Assembly (NCBI RefSeq): GCF_000974805.1
Contig: NZ_BBQZ01000002.1
Location: forward strand, 437,510-501,509
DNA length: 64,000 nt
Source of the DNA: Demequina salsinemoris
Lineage (GTDB): Bacteria > Actinomycetota > Actinomycetes > Actinomycetales > Demequinaceae
Reading direction: 5' to 3'
Positions 32,146-39,588 of the stretch are shown piece after piece (the stretch's first letter is position 1; every line of letters begins with the position of its first letter). The notes under the pieces are model-generated. The model made no database searches, was not told the origin of the DNA, and worked only from the letters and a program-made list of their open reading frames with translations. A program made the position numbers and the translations under genes.

Positions 32146-32738
32146 TGTTCACCGGCATCGTCGAGTCGGTCGGCACGGTCACCGCCGTCACCGACAACGG
32201 CGCCCAGTCTCGGATCGCGATCTCCTCGCCGGGCTTCGGCGGCGACTTCGTCCACGGTGAGTCGATCGCCGTCGACGGCGTCTGCCTCACAGTCGCGAAC
32301 CACTCGGGCGACACCTGGGACGCGGACGTCATGCGCGTCACGCTTCAGACCACGACCCTGGCCGACCTCGAGGTCGGCCAGCGCGTCAACCTCGAGCGCG
32401 CCATGCGCCCTGACGGACGGCTCGGCGGCCACATGATGCAGGGTCATGTCGACGGCGTGGCCGAGCTCGTCGCGCGCGACTCCCAGCCGGAGTGGACCGA
32501 CCTCACCTTCCGCATCCCCGCCGACCTCGAGCGGTACGTCGTCGTCAAGGGCTCGATCGCCCTCAACGGCACGTCGCTCACCGTGGCCGCGCTCGAGGGC
32601 GACCTCGCGACCGTGTCGCTCATCCCGACGACCCTCGCGGAGACCGGGTTCGGCGACATGCAGGTCGGCGCGCGCGCCAACGTCGAGGTGGACGTGATCG
32701 GCAAGTACGTCGAGAAGATGCTGGAGGCCCGCTCATGA
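32145..32738 (+). CDS. ribE: riboflavin synthase alpha chain
   Basis: Riboflavin synthase dismutates two lumazines to riboflavin. The 197-residue protein has the two homologous lumazine-binding barrels; it begins [10 protein letters not shown] and contains VDGVCLTV in the first and LNGTSLTV in the second, with [11 protein letters not shown] between. It overlaps ribD by 1 bp (TGATG) and ribBA by 4 bp. Confidence 0.96.
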   Translation: MFTGIVESVGTVTAVTDNGAQSRIAISSPGFGGDFVHGESIAVDGVCLTVANHSGDTWDADVMRVTLQTTTLADLEVGQRVNLERAMRPDGRLGGHMMQGHVDGVAELVARDSQPEWTDLTFRIPADLERYVVVKGSIALNGTSLTVAALEGDLATVSLIPTTLAETGFGDMQVGARANVEVDVIGKYVEKMLEARS

Positions 32739-33976
32739 CCGCGGAGACGGTCGCGCTCGTCGAGCGCGCGCTCGAGGACATCCGCGCGGGGCGTCCCGTG
32801 CTCGTGGCCGACTCGCACGATCGCGAGGACGAGGCGGACTTCATCATGTCCGCCGAGCGCGCGACCGTCGAATGGATCGCGTGGGGCATCCGCCACTCGT
32901 CCGGCTATCTGTGCGCGCCGATGACGGGCGACCGTGCCGACGCGCTCAAGCTCCCGCTCATGGTCCCGCAGAGCCAGGACCCGCGCCGCACCGCCTACAC
33001 CGTCTCGGTCGACGCCGCCGAGGGCGTCACCACGGGCATCTCCGCCGCGGACCGGCACCACACGCTCCAGCTGCTCGCCGACGGCGAAGCCGGCGAGGAC
33101 GCGTTCATCCGTCCCGGCCACGTGCTTCCCCTGCGCGCCGTCGCCGGGGGAGTGCTGCATCGTCCCGGCCACACCGAGGCCGCCGTCGACCTGTGCCGGC
33201 TCGCCGGCGTGTCCCACGTCGGCGTGATCGCCGAGCTCGTCAACGACGACGGCACGATGATGCGTCAGGGATCGGCGACCGCGCTGGCGGACAAGGAGGG
33301 CCTCGTCTTCCTCACGATCGCGGACCTCATCGCGTACCGCCGCCACGTCGGCGACCTGCCCGCGCCCGCGGCCCCGCAGCCGCACCGCGTGCTCATGGAG
33401 GGCGAGGCACGCCTCCCCACCGTCCACGGCGAGGTCACCGTCCGCGGCTACCGCGACGCCCGCACGGGCGACGAGCACGTCGCGATGGTCGTGCCTCCGA
33501 AGGACGGCATCGTGCCGATCGTGCGCGTGCACTCGGAGTGCCTCACGGGCGACGCGTTCGGCTCGCTGCGCTGCGACTGCGGCCCGCAGCTCGACGCGGC
33601 GATCGCGCGGATCGTCGAGGAGGGCGGCGCGGTCATCTACCTGACGGGCCACGAGGGTCGCGGCATCGGGATCCTCGCCAAGATCAAGGCGTACGGCCTT
33701 CAGGACCAGGGCCGCGACACCGTCGACGCGAACACCGACCTCGGCCTGCCCGTCGACCGGCGCGAGTACGGCGCGGCGGCGGCGATCCTGCACGACCTGG
33801 GGCTGGACGAGATTCGCCTCATGACGAACAACCCCGCGAAGATCGAGGGCCTGCGCGCCTCCGGCATCGCCTGCGTGGAGAGGGTGCCGCACCACGTGGG
33901 CGCGCATCCCGAGAACGAGTTCTACCGCCGCACCAAGGTGGAGCGGATGGGTCACCTGCTGGGAGAGGACGCATGA
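32735..33976 (+). CDS. ribBA: bifunctional 3,4-DHBP synthase / GTP cyclohydrolase II
   Basis: RibBA supplies both riboflavin precursors. Of 413 residues, 1-205 are the RibB domain and 210-413 RibA, with zinc Cys in [27 protein letters not shown] and the final [14 protein letters not shown]. In RibB the acidic loop reads DREDEADFI instead of the common DRENEGDLI, so Asn and Gly are replaced by Asp and Ala while the charged residues remain. It overlaps ribE and ribH by 4 bp each. Confidence 0.95.
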   Translation: MTAETVALVERALEDIRAGRPVLVADSHDREDEADFIMSAERATVEWIAWGIRHSSGYLCAPMTGDRADALKLPLMVPQSQDPRRTAYTVSVDAAEGVTTGISAADRHHTLQLLADGEAGEDAFIRPGHVLPLRAVAGGVLHRPGHTEAAVDLCRLAGVSHVGVIAELVNDDGTMMRQGSATALADKEGLVFLTIADLIAYRRHVGDLPAPAAPQPHRVLMEGEARLPTVHGEVTVRGYRDARTGDEHVAMVVPPKDGIVPIVRVHSECLTGDAFGSLRCDCGPQLDAAIARIVEEGGAVIYLTGHEGRGIGILAKIKAYGLQDQGRDTVDANTDLGLPVDRREYGAAAAILHDLGLDEIRLMTNNPAKIEGLRASGIACVERVPHHVGAHPENEFYRRTKVERMGHLLGEDA

Positions 33977-34437
33977 GCGGAGACGGCGCACCCGAGATCA
34001 CGGTCGACGCGGCGGGCCTGACGGTCGAGATCGTCGCCTCGTCCTGGCACACCGAGATCATGGACGGCCTCGTGAACGGCGCCGTGCGTGCCGCGGAGGC
34101 CTCCGGCGCCGGCTACCGTGTGACGCGCGTCGCGGGGGCCGTCGAGCTCACGGTCGTGGCCGAGGCGCTCGCCCGTCGCGGCGCCGACGCGATCGCATGC
34201 CTCGGCGTCGTCATCCGAGGTGGCACCCCGCACTTCGAGTACGTGTGCCAGTCCGTGACGCAGGGCCTCACCGACGTCTCGCGCGAGCACGCCGTGCCCG
34301 TCGGATTCGGCGTCCTCACGGTCGACACCGTCGAGCAGGCCCTGAACCGCGCCGGCCTGCCGGACTCCGACGAGGACAAGGGAGCCGAGGCCGTCGAGGC
34401 GGCGCTCCAGACCGCCCTGACGCTGCGCGCGCTGTAG
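33973..34437 (+). CDS. ribH: 6,7-dimethyl-8-ribityllumazine synthase
   Basis: RibH joins the ribityl-pyrimidine and dihydroxybutanone phosphate to lumazine. The 154-residue protein has [20 protein letters not shown], the [11 protein letters not shown] substrate segment, [16 protein letters not shown] (with His for catalysis) and [16 protein letters not shown], with size normal for the icosahedral enzyme. It ends the ribD-ribE-ribBA-ribH operon. No FMN riboswitch is visible upstream of ribD. Confidence 0.95.
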   Translation: MSGDGAPEITVDAAGLTVEIVASSWHTEIMDGLVNGAVRAAEASGAGYRVTRVAGAVELTVVAEALARRGADAIACLGVVIRGGTPHFEYVCQSVTQGLTDVSREHAVPVGFGVLTVDTVEQALNRAGLPDSDEDKGAEAVEAALQTALTLRAL

Positions 34438-34552
34438 CGGGTCGCATCGTCCCCGCGCCAGGCGGCGCTTCCTCCACCAGGCGCGACGGCATCGTCCAGG
34501 CGAGGGGGGCGCGCGGCGTCACCCGCTGTCGCAGGTCCCGGCTCCGCCCCGC

Positions 34553-34558
34553 TAGGGT
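34553..34558 (+). promoter_or_regulatory. -10 element of hisE, probable leaderless transcript
   Basis: TAGGGT ends 7 nt before the hisE GTG. The 128 bp between ribH and hisE also hold two inverted copies of the GGGACGATGC-type motif (34444-34453 and 34489-34497). Confidence 0.45.
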
Positions 34559-34565
34559 GGTGCGC

Positions 34566-34829
34566 GTGAAGACCTTCGAAGAGCTGTACGCCGAGCTGAG
34601 CACCCGTGCTGCCGAGCGCCCTGAGGGCTCCGGCACCGTCGCCCTCCTGGACAAGGGCGTCCATGCCATCGGCAAGAAGCTCGTCGAGGAGGCCGCCGAG
34701 TCCTGGATGGCCGCTGAGTACCAGTCGGACGAGGAGACCGCCGAGGAGATCTCTCAGCTGCTCTATCACGCGCAGGTGATGATGATCGCCAAGGGCCTGT
34801 CCCTCGAGGACGTCTACCGCTACCTGTAA
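34566..34829 (+). CDS. hisE: phosphoribosyl-ATP pyrophosphatase
   Basis: HisE performs the second step of histidine synthesis, removing pyrophosphate from phosphoribosyl-ATP. The 87-residue all-helical protein has the acidic metal motif [16 protein letters not shown] and the second helix [17 protein letters not shown]. It starts with GTG at 34566, set by the -10 box. It lies 11 bp before hisG, an arrangement standard in actinobacteria, apart from the main his operon. Confidence 0.95.
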   Translation: MKTFEELYAELSTRAAERPEGSGTVALLDKGVHAIGKKLVEEAAESWMAAEYQSDEETAEEISQLLYHAQVMMIAKGLSLEDVYRYL

Positions 34830-34840
34830 TCGGAGAAACA

Positions 34841-35683
34841 GTGCTTCGCATCGCCGTACCCAACAAGGGCTCGCTGTCCGAGCCCGCGTCCCAGCTCCTC
34901 AAGGAGGCCGGCTACAAGCAGCGCAGGGACACCCGCGAGCTCGTGCTGGTCGACTCGCGCAACGACGTCGAGTTCTTCTTCCTGCGTCCGCGCGACGTGG
35001 CCGTCTACGTCGGCTCCGGCACCGTGCAGGCCGGCATCACCGGGCGCGACCTGCTGCTCGACTCGGGTGCCCCCGCGGTCGAGCACCTCGAGCTCGGCTT
35101 CGGCGGATCGACCTTCCGCTACGCAGCCGCGCCCGGCGTCGCCGGCTCGGTCGAGGACGTGCAGGGCAAGCGCGTCGCGACCTCGTACCCGCGCCTCGTC
35201 AAGCACCACCTCAAGTCCTTCGGCGTCGAGGCCGACGTGGTCCGCCTCGACGGAGCGGTCGAGTCGTCGGTGCGCCTGGGCGTCGCCGACGTCGTCGCCG
35301 ACGTCGTCTCCACCGGCACGACGCTGCGCGCGGCCGGCCTCGAGATCTTCGGCGACCCGATCCTCAAGTCCGAGGCGATCCTCATCAAGGGCCCCGAGAC
35401 GACGGACGAGGAGATCGCCGTGCTCGTCGGCCGACTCCGCGGCGTGCTCATGGCCCGCCAGTACGTCATGGTCGACTACGACGTCGCCGCGGATCGCCTG
35501 GCCGACGCGCTCGCCGTCACCCCCGGCTTCGAGGGCCCCACGGTCTCGCCGCTGCACGGCTCCGACGGCTCGGCGGTGCGCGTCATGATCCCGCGCATCG
35601 AGATGAACCACATCATGGACCAGCTCTACGCGGTGGGCGCACGCGCGATCATCACGACCGAGCTGCTGGCGGTGCGCGTCTAG
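34841..35683 (+). CDS. hisG: ATP phosphoribosyltransferase (long form)
   Basis: HisG begins histidine synthesis from ATP and PRPP and is inhibited by histidine. The 280-residue protein is the long form: catalytic domains with IAVPNKGSL, GSGTVQAGITGRDLLLDSG and the PRPP region DVVSTGTTLRAAGL, and the C-terminal regulatory domain from about residue 212 (histidine-binding ferredoxin-like fold). No HisZ is needed. It starts with GTG at 34841 behind CGGAGAAA. pafB follows with no gap. Confidence 0.96.
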   Translation: MLRIAVPNKGSLSEPASQLLKEAGYKQRRDTRELVLVDSRNDVEFFFLRPRDVAVYVGSGTVQAGITGRDLLLDSGAPAVEHLELGFGGSTFRYAAAPGVAGSVEDVQGKRVATSYPRLVKHHLKSFGVEADVVRLDGAVESSVRLGVADVVADVVSTGTTLRAAGLEIFGDPILKSEAILIKGPETTDEEIAVLVGRLRGVLMARQYVMVDYDVAADRLADALAVTPGFEGPTVSPLHGSDGSAVRVMIPRIEMNHIMDQLYAVGARAIITTELLAVRV

Positions 35684-36646
35684 ATGGCGGACGCGACGGC
35701 TCGCCTGCTCAACCTGATCGTCGCGCTCACGGACACGCGACGCACGATGTCCAGGGAGGCGATCCGCGCGACCGTCGAGGGCTACACCCCCGTGCCGAAG
35801 GGCGCCTCCGAGGATGAGCTCAAGAGGTCCGACGACGCCTTCGAGCGGATGTTCGAGCGCGACAAGGACGACCTGCGCCGGCTCGGAATCCCGCTCCTGA
35901 CCGTCGAGGACGCCCACGCCAACGTGCTCGGCTACCGCATCGACAGCGCGGACGCCGCGTTCCCGGTGCTCGACCTCACGGCCGCGGAGATCGCGGTCCT
36001 GTCGGTCGCGAGCGCCTACTGGGAGGACGCGACGCTCGGGGACGATGCGCGACAGGCCCTCACGAAGGTGTCCTCGGGCACCGGCGCGGGGGCGGGGGAG
36101 CGGGTGCTCTCCGCGGGGCGCTCGCGCGCGGCAGGCGCCGCCGTCGGCGTGCTCCTCGACGCGATCGAGCAGCGGCGCGCCGTTCGCTTCGACTACTCGT
36201 CCTCCACCTCGGGCCTGCAGGGACGCTCGGTCCAGCCGTGGCGCCTGCTCGCGCGCGGCGGCGCGCTCTACCTCCAGGGCCTCGACACCGTCCGCGAGGG
36301 ACCGCGGACGTTCCGCCTGTCCCGCATCCAGGGCGACGTCAAGGCGACCGGCCCCCAGCAGTCGTATGAGATCCCGACCGAGCGCCCGGAGGCGTTCTCG
36401 CCCCAGCAGGGCGGGACGGCCGTGGTGGCGGCGCGCCCCGAGACCGCGCACGCGCTGCGCGTGCGCGGCACCCCGATCGGGCAGGACGGCGACTGGGACC
36501 TCATCAGGGTCGACTACCGGCACGCGGACGCCCTGCGCGAGGAGATCCTCGCACTGAGCGGAGCGGCACGCATCGTCGAGCCCACGGAGCTCGCCGAGCA
36601 GGTCGTCGCGCATGCGCGTGCGGCGCTGGAGGTGTCCCGTGGCTGA
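35684..36646 (+). CDS. pafB: WYL-domain transcription regulator PafB
   Basis: PafB with PafC activates the RecA-independent DNA damage response in actinobacteria. The 320-residue protein has an N-terminal winged helix-turn-helix (about 1-75, with FERMFERDKDDLRRLGIP), a linker, and a WYL domain (about 165-245; AVRFDYSSSTSGLQGRSVQPWRLL) that is thought to sense ssDNA or another ligand, then the C-terminal extension. The start follows hisG directly. It is paired with pafC, overlapping by 8 bp. Confidence 0.9.
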   Translation: MADATARLLNLIVALTDTRRTMSREAIRATVEGYTPVPKGASEDELKRSDDAFERMFERDKDDLRRLGIPLLTVEDAHANVLGYRIDSADAAFPVLDLTAAEIAVLSVASAYWEDATLGDDARQALTKVSSGTGAGAGERVLSAGRSRAAGAAVGVLLDAIEQRRAVRFDYSSSTSGLQGRSVQPWRLLARGGALYLQGLDTVREGPRTFRLSRIQGDVKATGPQQSYEIPTERPEAFSPQQGGTAVVAARPETAHALRVRGTPIGQDGDWDLIRVDYRHADALREEILALSGAARIVEPTELAEQVVAHARAALEVSRG

Positions 36647-37565
36647 GAAGGCTCTGGCCCGCGTCACGCGGCTCCTGTCGATCGTGTCGCTGCTCCAGCA
36701 CCGGGACGAGGCGACGTTCGAGGAGCTCGGGGAGCTGTTCGGCGTGACCGCGAAGCGGATCGAGCAGGACATCAACCTGCTCTTCGTCACGGGCAAGCCC
36801 GATGGCATGCCCGACGAGTACCTCGACTTCGACCCCGACGCTCTCGAGCGCAAGGTCGCGCGCCTGTGGGACGCGCAGGGTCTGACCCAGGTCAAGCTCA
36901 ACGCCCGCGAGGCCGTCGCGCTGCTCGGCTCGCTCGGCACGCTCGTCGAGTCGGGCGCCGCCCCTGCGGCCGCGGAGAGCGCGCTGTCCAAGCTGCGTGA
37001 GGCCGTGTCCCTTGCGCCGCTCGAGGTGGTGCCGGTCTCCGAGGTCGATCGGGACCGGGTCCAGCCCGTGCGTGAGGGCCTCGACGCTGGACTCGCGGTG
37101 CGGGTCGACTATGTCGACGCTCAGGACCGCCGCAGCGAGCGCGTGATCGAGCCCCACCGCCTGGTGAGCATCGACGGGCTCGGCTATGTCGAGTGCTGGT
37201 GCCGGCGTGCGGGTGACTACCGCACGCTCCGGCTGGACCGCATCGTCTCCGCGGAGGTCACGGACGATCCGATCGTGAGGTCGGCGCCCGAAGGCCTCGG
37301 ATTCTCGCTCGAGGCGCGCCTCGAGGCGCGCGTGGTCGCGCGGCGCGGCGCCCGCTGGGCCTTCGAGGACTTCCCGAACGCGCGGATCGTCGACGACGGC
37401 GAGGACGTGGTCGCGGACTTCTCGGTCTCCGACGTCGACTGGGCCGCGGCACGCCTGCTGGCCGTCGGGCCCGCGCTGCGCTCGGTCGAGCCGGCGCCGC
37501 TGCGCGAGGCGCTCGCGCGCCACGCCGAGGCCGTTCTCGCGGGGCAGGTCATCGCCCCCTCCTGA
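36639..37565 (+). CDS. pafC: WYL-domain transcription regulator PafC
   Basis: This 308-residue partner of PafB has the same order: winged HTH (about 1-60, TFEELGELFGVTAKRIEQDINLLF), a WYL domain near 150-215 (LAVRVDYVDAQDRRSERVIEPHRLV) and a C-terminal domain. It starts with GTG at 36639, overlapping pafB, which implies coupled translation and fits a heterodimer. In mycobacteria pafBC lie beside the proteasome genes, but here the neighbours are hisG and tatA. Confidence 0.9.
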   Translation: MAEKALARVTRLLSIVSLLQHRDEATFEELGELFGVTAKRIEQDINLLFVTGKPDGMPDEYLDFDPDALERKVARLWDAQGLTQVKLNAREAVALLGSLGTLVESGAAPAAAESALSKLREAVSLAPLEVVPVSEVDRDRVQPVREGLDAGLAVRVDYVDAQDRRSERVIEPHRLVSIDGLGYVECWCRRAGDYRTLRLDRIVSAEVTDDPIVRSAPEGLGFSLEARLEARVVARRGARWAFEDFPNARIVDDGEDVVADFSVSDVDWAAARLLAVGPALRSVEPAPLREALARHAEAVLAGQVIAPS

Positions 37566-37569
37566 CGCG

Positions 37570-37575
37570 GCTACA
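37570..37575 (+). promoter_or_regulatory. probable -10 element of tatA
   Basis: TACACT lies 30 nt before the tatA ATG, 4 nt after the pafC stop, and GAGGGAGAG at 37592-37600 gives a ribosome site. The tat genes could therefore be transcribed separately. Confidence 0.35.
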
Positions 37576-37605
37576 CTGGGCGGGCAAGTAAGCGAGGGAG
37601 AGATC

Positions 37606-37818
37606 ATGGGTAGCTTCGGAGCCAAAGAGTGGATCATCATCGCGGTGATCGTCCTGATCCTGTTCGGCGCGCCGAAGCTCCCCGAGTTCGCGCGCTCGCT
37701 CGGCAAGTCGGCTCGCATCCTCAAGGAGGAGACGAAGTCGCTCACCTCCGATGACTCCGCCACCGACGCCTCCAGCAAGGAGACCGACGCCGACTCCGGC
37801 GACACCAGTGGCAAGTAG
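37606..37818 (+). CDS. tatA: Sec-independent translocase subunit TatA
   Basis: TatA multimerises to form the pore for folded twin-arginine substrates. The 70-residue protein has one membrane segment (about residues 8-21, EWIIIAVIVLILFG), the FGAPKLPEFARSLGKSARIL hinge and amphipathic helix, and a short Ser/Asp/Thr-rich tail. The small size and lack of a Glu at position 8 of TatB type favour TatA. The tatC start overlaps the 3' end. Confidence 0.93.
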   Translation: MGSFGAKEWIIIAVIVLILFGAPKLPEFARSLGKSARILKEETKSLTSDDSATDASSKETDADSGDTSGK

Positions 37819-38617
37819 GGGCGGTCGCCGCTCGGCGAACCCCGACGCGCGGATGTCCTTGCGCGACCACCTGCTCGAGCTCCGCAAGCGCCTCATCCTG
37901 GCCGCGGTGGGCCTCATCATCGGCACCGTCGTCGGATGGTTCCTCTACACCCCCGTCTACGAGGCGCTTCAGGCGCCGGTGATCGACCTCGCTGAGAGGG
38001 ACGATGCGCTCGTCACCGTGAACTTCGGGGGCCTCGCGTCGGCGCTCGACATGCAGTTCAAGGTCGCGATCATCCTGGGCGCGATCATCTCCTCGCCGTG
38101 GTGGCTGTACCAGCTGTGGGCCTTCGTCGCCCCCGGCATGCGCCAGGTGGAGCGTCGCTACACGATCGGCTTCATGGGCGTCGCGGTGCCCCTCTTCTTC
38201 ACCGGCGTCGCGATGGCCTGGCTCGTGATCCCGCAGGCGGTGTCGATCCTCGTGGGCTTCACGCCCGAGGGCGCCGCCAACGTGCTCGACGCGCAGATGT
38301 ACCTCACGTTCGCGATGCGGCTGATCCTCGCCTTCGGGCTCGCCTTCGTGTTCCCCGTGCTCATGGTCGCGCTGACGTGGGCCAAGATCGTGCCCGCGCG
38401 CGTGTGGCTCAAGGGCTGGCGATGGGCGGTGCTCATCATCGCGCTCGCCGCCGCGATCATGACGCCCACGCCCGACGCCGTCACCATGATGCTCCTCGCG
38501 ACGCCGATGACGATCCTGTACTTCGTCGCGATCGGCGTCGGCTTCGCTCGAGAGCGCCAGCGTGCCCGCAAGCGCCCCGCCCTGGACGACGACGCGGAGG
38601 CGGAGACGAGCCTGTGA
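37808..38617 (+). CDS. tatC: Sec-independent translocase subunit TatC
   Basis: TatC recognises the twin-arginine signal. It has six membrane segments between about residues 30 and 250, and the conserved N-terminal MSLRDHLLELRKRL, the FVAPGMRQVERRY loop, and PTPDAVTMMLLATPM. I choose the GTG at 37808 (269 residues), which overlaps tatA and gives the usual basic leader ending in MSLRDH; the ATG at 37853 is an alternative. It is followed by a diacylglycerol-kinase-like gene with a 4 bp overlap. Confidence 0.93.
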   Translation: MASRGGRRSANPDARMSLRDHLLELRKRLILAAVGLIIGTVVGWFLYTPVYEALQAPVIDLAERDDALVTVNFGGLASALDMQFKVAIILGAIISSPWWLYQLWAFVAPGMRQVERRYTIGFMGVAVPLFFTGVAMAWLVIPQAVSILVGFTPEGAANVLDAQMYLTFAMRLILAFGLAFVFPVLMVALTWAKIVPARVWLKGWRWAVLIIALAAAIMTPTPDAVTMMLLATPMTILYFVAIGVGFARERQRARKRPALDDDAEAETSL

Positions 38618-39579
38618 GCTCGCTCGGCGTCATCACCAACCCGACCTCGGGCTCGGGCAGGGGAGCCAAGGCCGGCGTCGAGACCCTCGCCGCCCTCGCC
38701 GCGCGCGGCCACCGTCTGCACGACCTGACGTCGGGCTCGTGGGCGGCCTCCCTTGACAGCGCCCTGCGCCATCGGGACTCTCTCGACGCCCTCGTCGTCG
38801 TGGGCGGGGACGGGATGGTCCACCTCGGAGTCCAGGCGTGTGCGGAGCACGAGCTGCCACTCGGCATCGTCGCCGTGGGCTCGGGCAACGATCTCGCGGC
38901 CGCGCTGAGCCTGCCCGTGCACGACGTCGCGGCCTCCGTCGCCGCGATCGACGACGCGCTACGCTCGGCCACGTCGGGCGAGGGCCGGCCTGGCGACCAC
39001 GGACCCGTCCCGCTCGACGTCGCCGCCGTGACCGGACCAGCGATCGAGCACCCCTCGACACCCCGCTACGTGCTCGCCATCGCCTCCGCGGGCATCGACG
39101 CCGCCGTCGCCGCACGCGCGCGCGTCATGACGTGGCCCCGCGGCTCGCTCAAGTACCGGGTCGCCGTGCTGCAGGAGCTGCCGCGCTTCCGCCCTTACGG
39201 CGTGAGGATCGAGGCCGACGGGGAGAGCTGGTCGCAGTCGTGCACGCTCGTCGCGGTCGCGAACGGGCCGCTGTTCGGCGGAGGGCTACCGCTGTCGCCG
39301 CACTCCTCGTTCGTGGACGGTGAGCTCGAGCTCGTCGTCGCCGAGGGGCTCACGCCCCGGCAGATCCTGCCGTTGTTCGCCGCCCTCGGGAAGGGGACCC
39401 ACCTCGACGACCCCCGCGTCCGCATCGTCCGGGCGAAGCGGGTCTCCCTCTCCCACGACCCGGACGCGGGACTGCCGCTCCCGCCGGCCTTCGCCGACGG
39501 CGAGCTCGTGGGCGGAGGACCCCTGACAGTCGAGGTCGTCCCGCGCGCACTGCGCGTCCTGGGCGCCACGCCTCGGTAG
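38614..39579 (+). CDS. diacylglycerol kinase family lipid kinase
   Basis: This 321-residue protein has the DAGK/sphingosine-kinase catalytic fold: GVITNPTSGSGRGAK at the N-terminus, VVVGGDGMVHLGVQ (the GGDG ATP motif; Met replaces the usual Thr), GIVAVGSGNDLA, and an acidic C-terminal lobe (DGELELVVAEG). It resembles YegS/Rv2252-type kinases that phosphorylate diacylglycerol or related lipids. It starts with GTG at 38614 inside the tatC stop. helY follows 9 bp later, as in the conserved tat-helY region. Confidence 0.85.
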   Translation: MSSLGVITNPTSGSGRGAKAGVETLAALAARGHRLHDLTSGSWAASLDSALRHRDSLDALVVVGGDGMVHLGVQACAEHELPLGIVAVGSGNDLAAALSLPVHDVAASVAAIDDALRSATSGEGRPGDHGPVPLDVAAVTGPAIEHPSTPRYVLAIASAGIDAAVAARARVMTWPRGSLKYRVAVLQELPRFRPYGVRIEADGESWSQSCTLVAVANGPLFGGGLPLSPHSSFVDGELELVVAEGLTPRQILPLFAALGKGTHLDDPRVRIVRAKRVSLSHDPDAGLPLPPAFADGELVGGGPLTVEVVPRALRVLGATPR

Positions 39580-39582
39580 CCT
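39577..39582 (+). promoter_or_regulatory. -10 element of helY, possible leaderless transcript
   Basis: TAGCCT ends 6 nt before the helY ATG. It overlaps the stop of the preceding gene. A GGAGG lies inside the 6 nt spacer, too close to the ATG for good ribosome binding. Confidence 0.35.
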
Positions 39583-39588
39583 GGAGGC

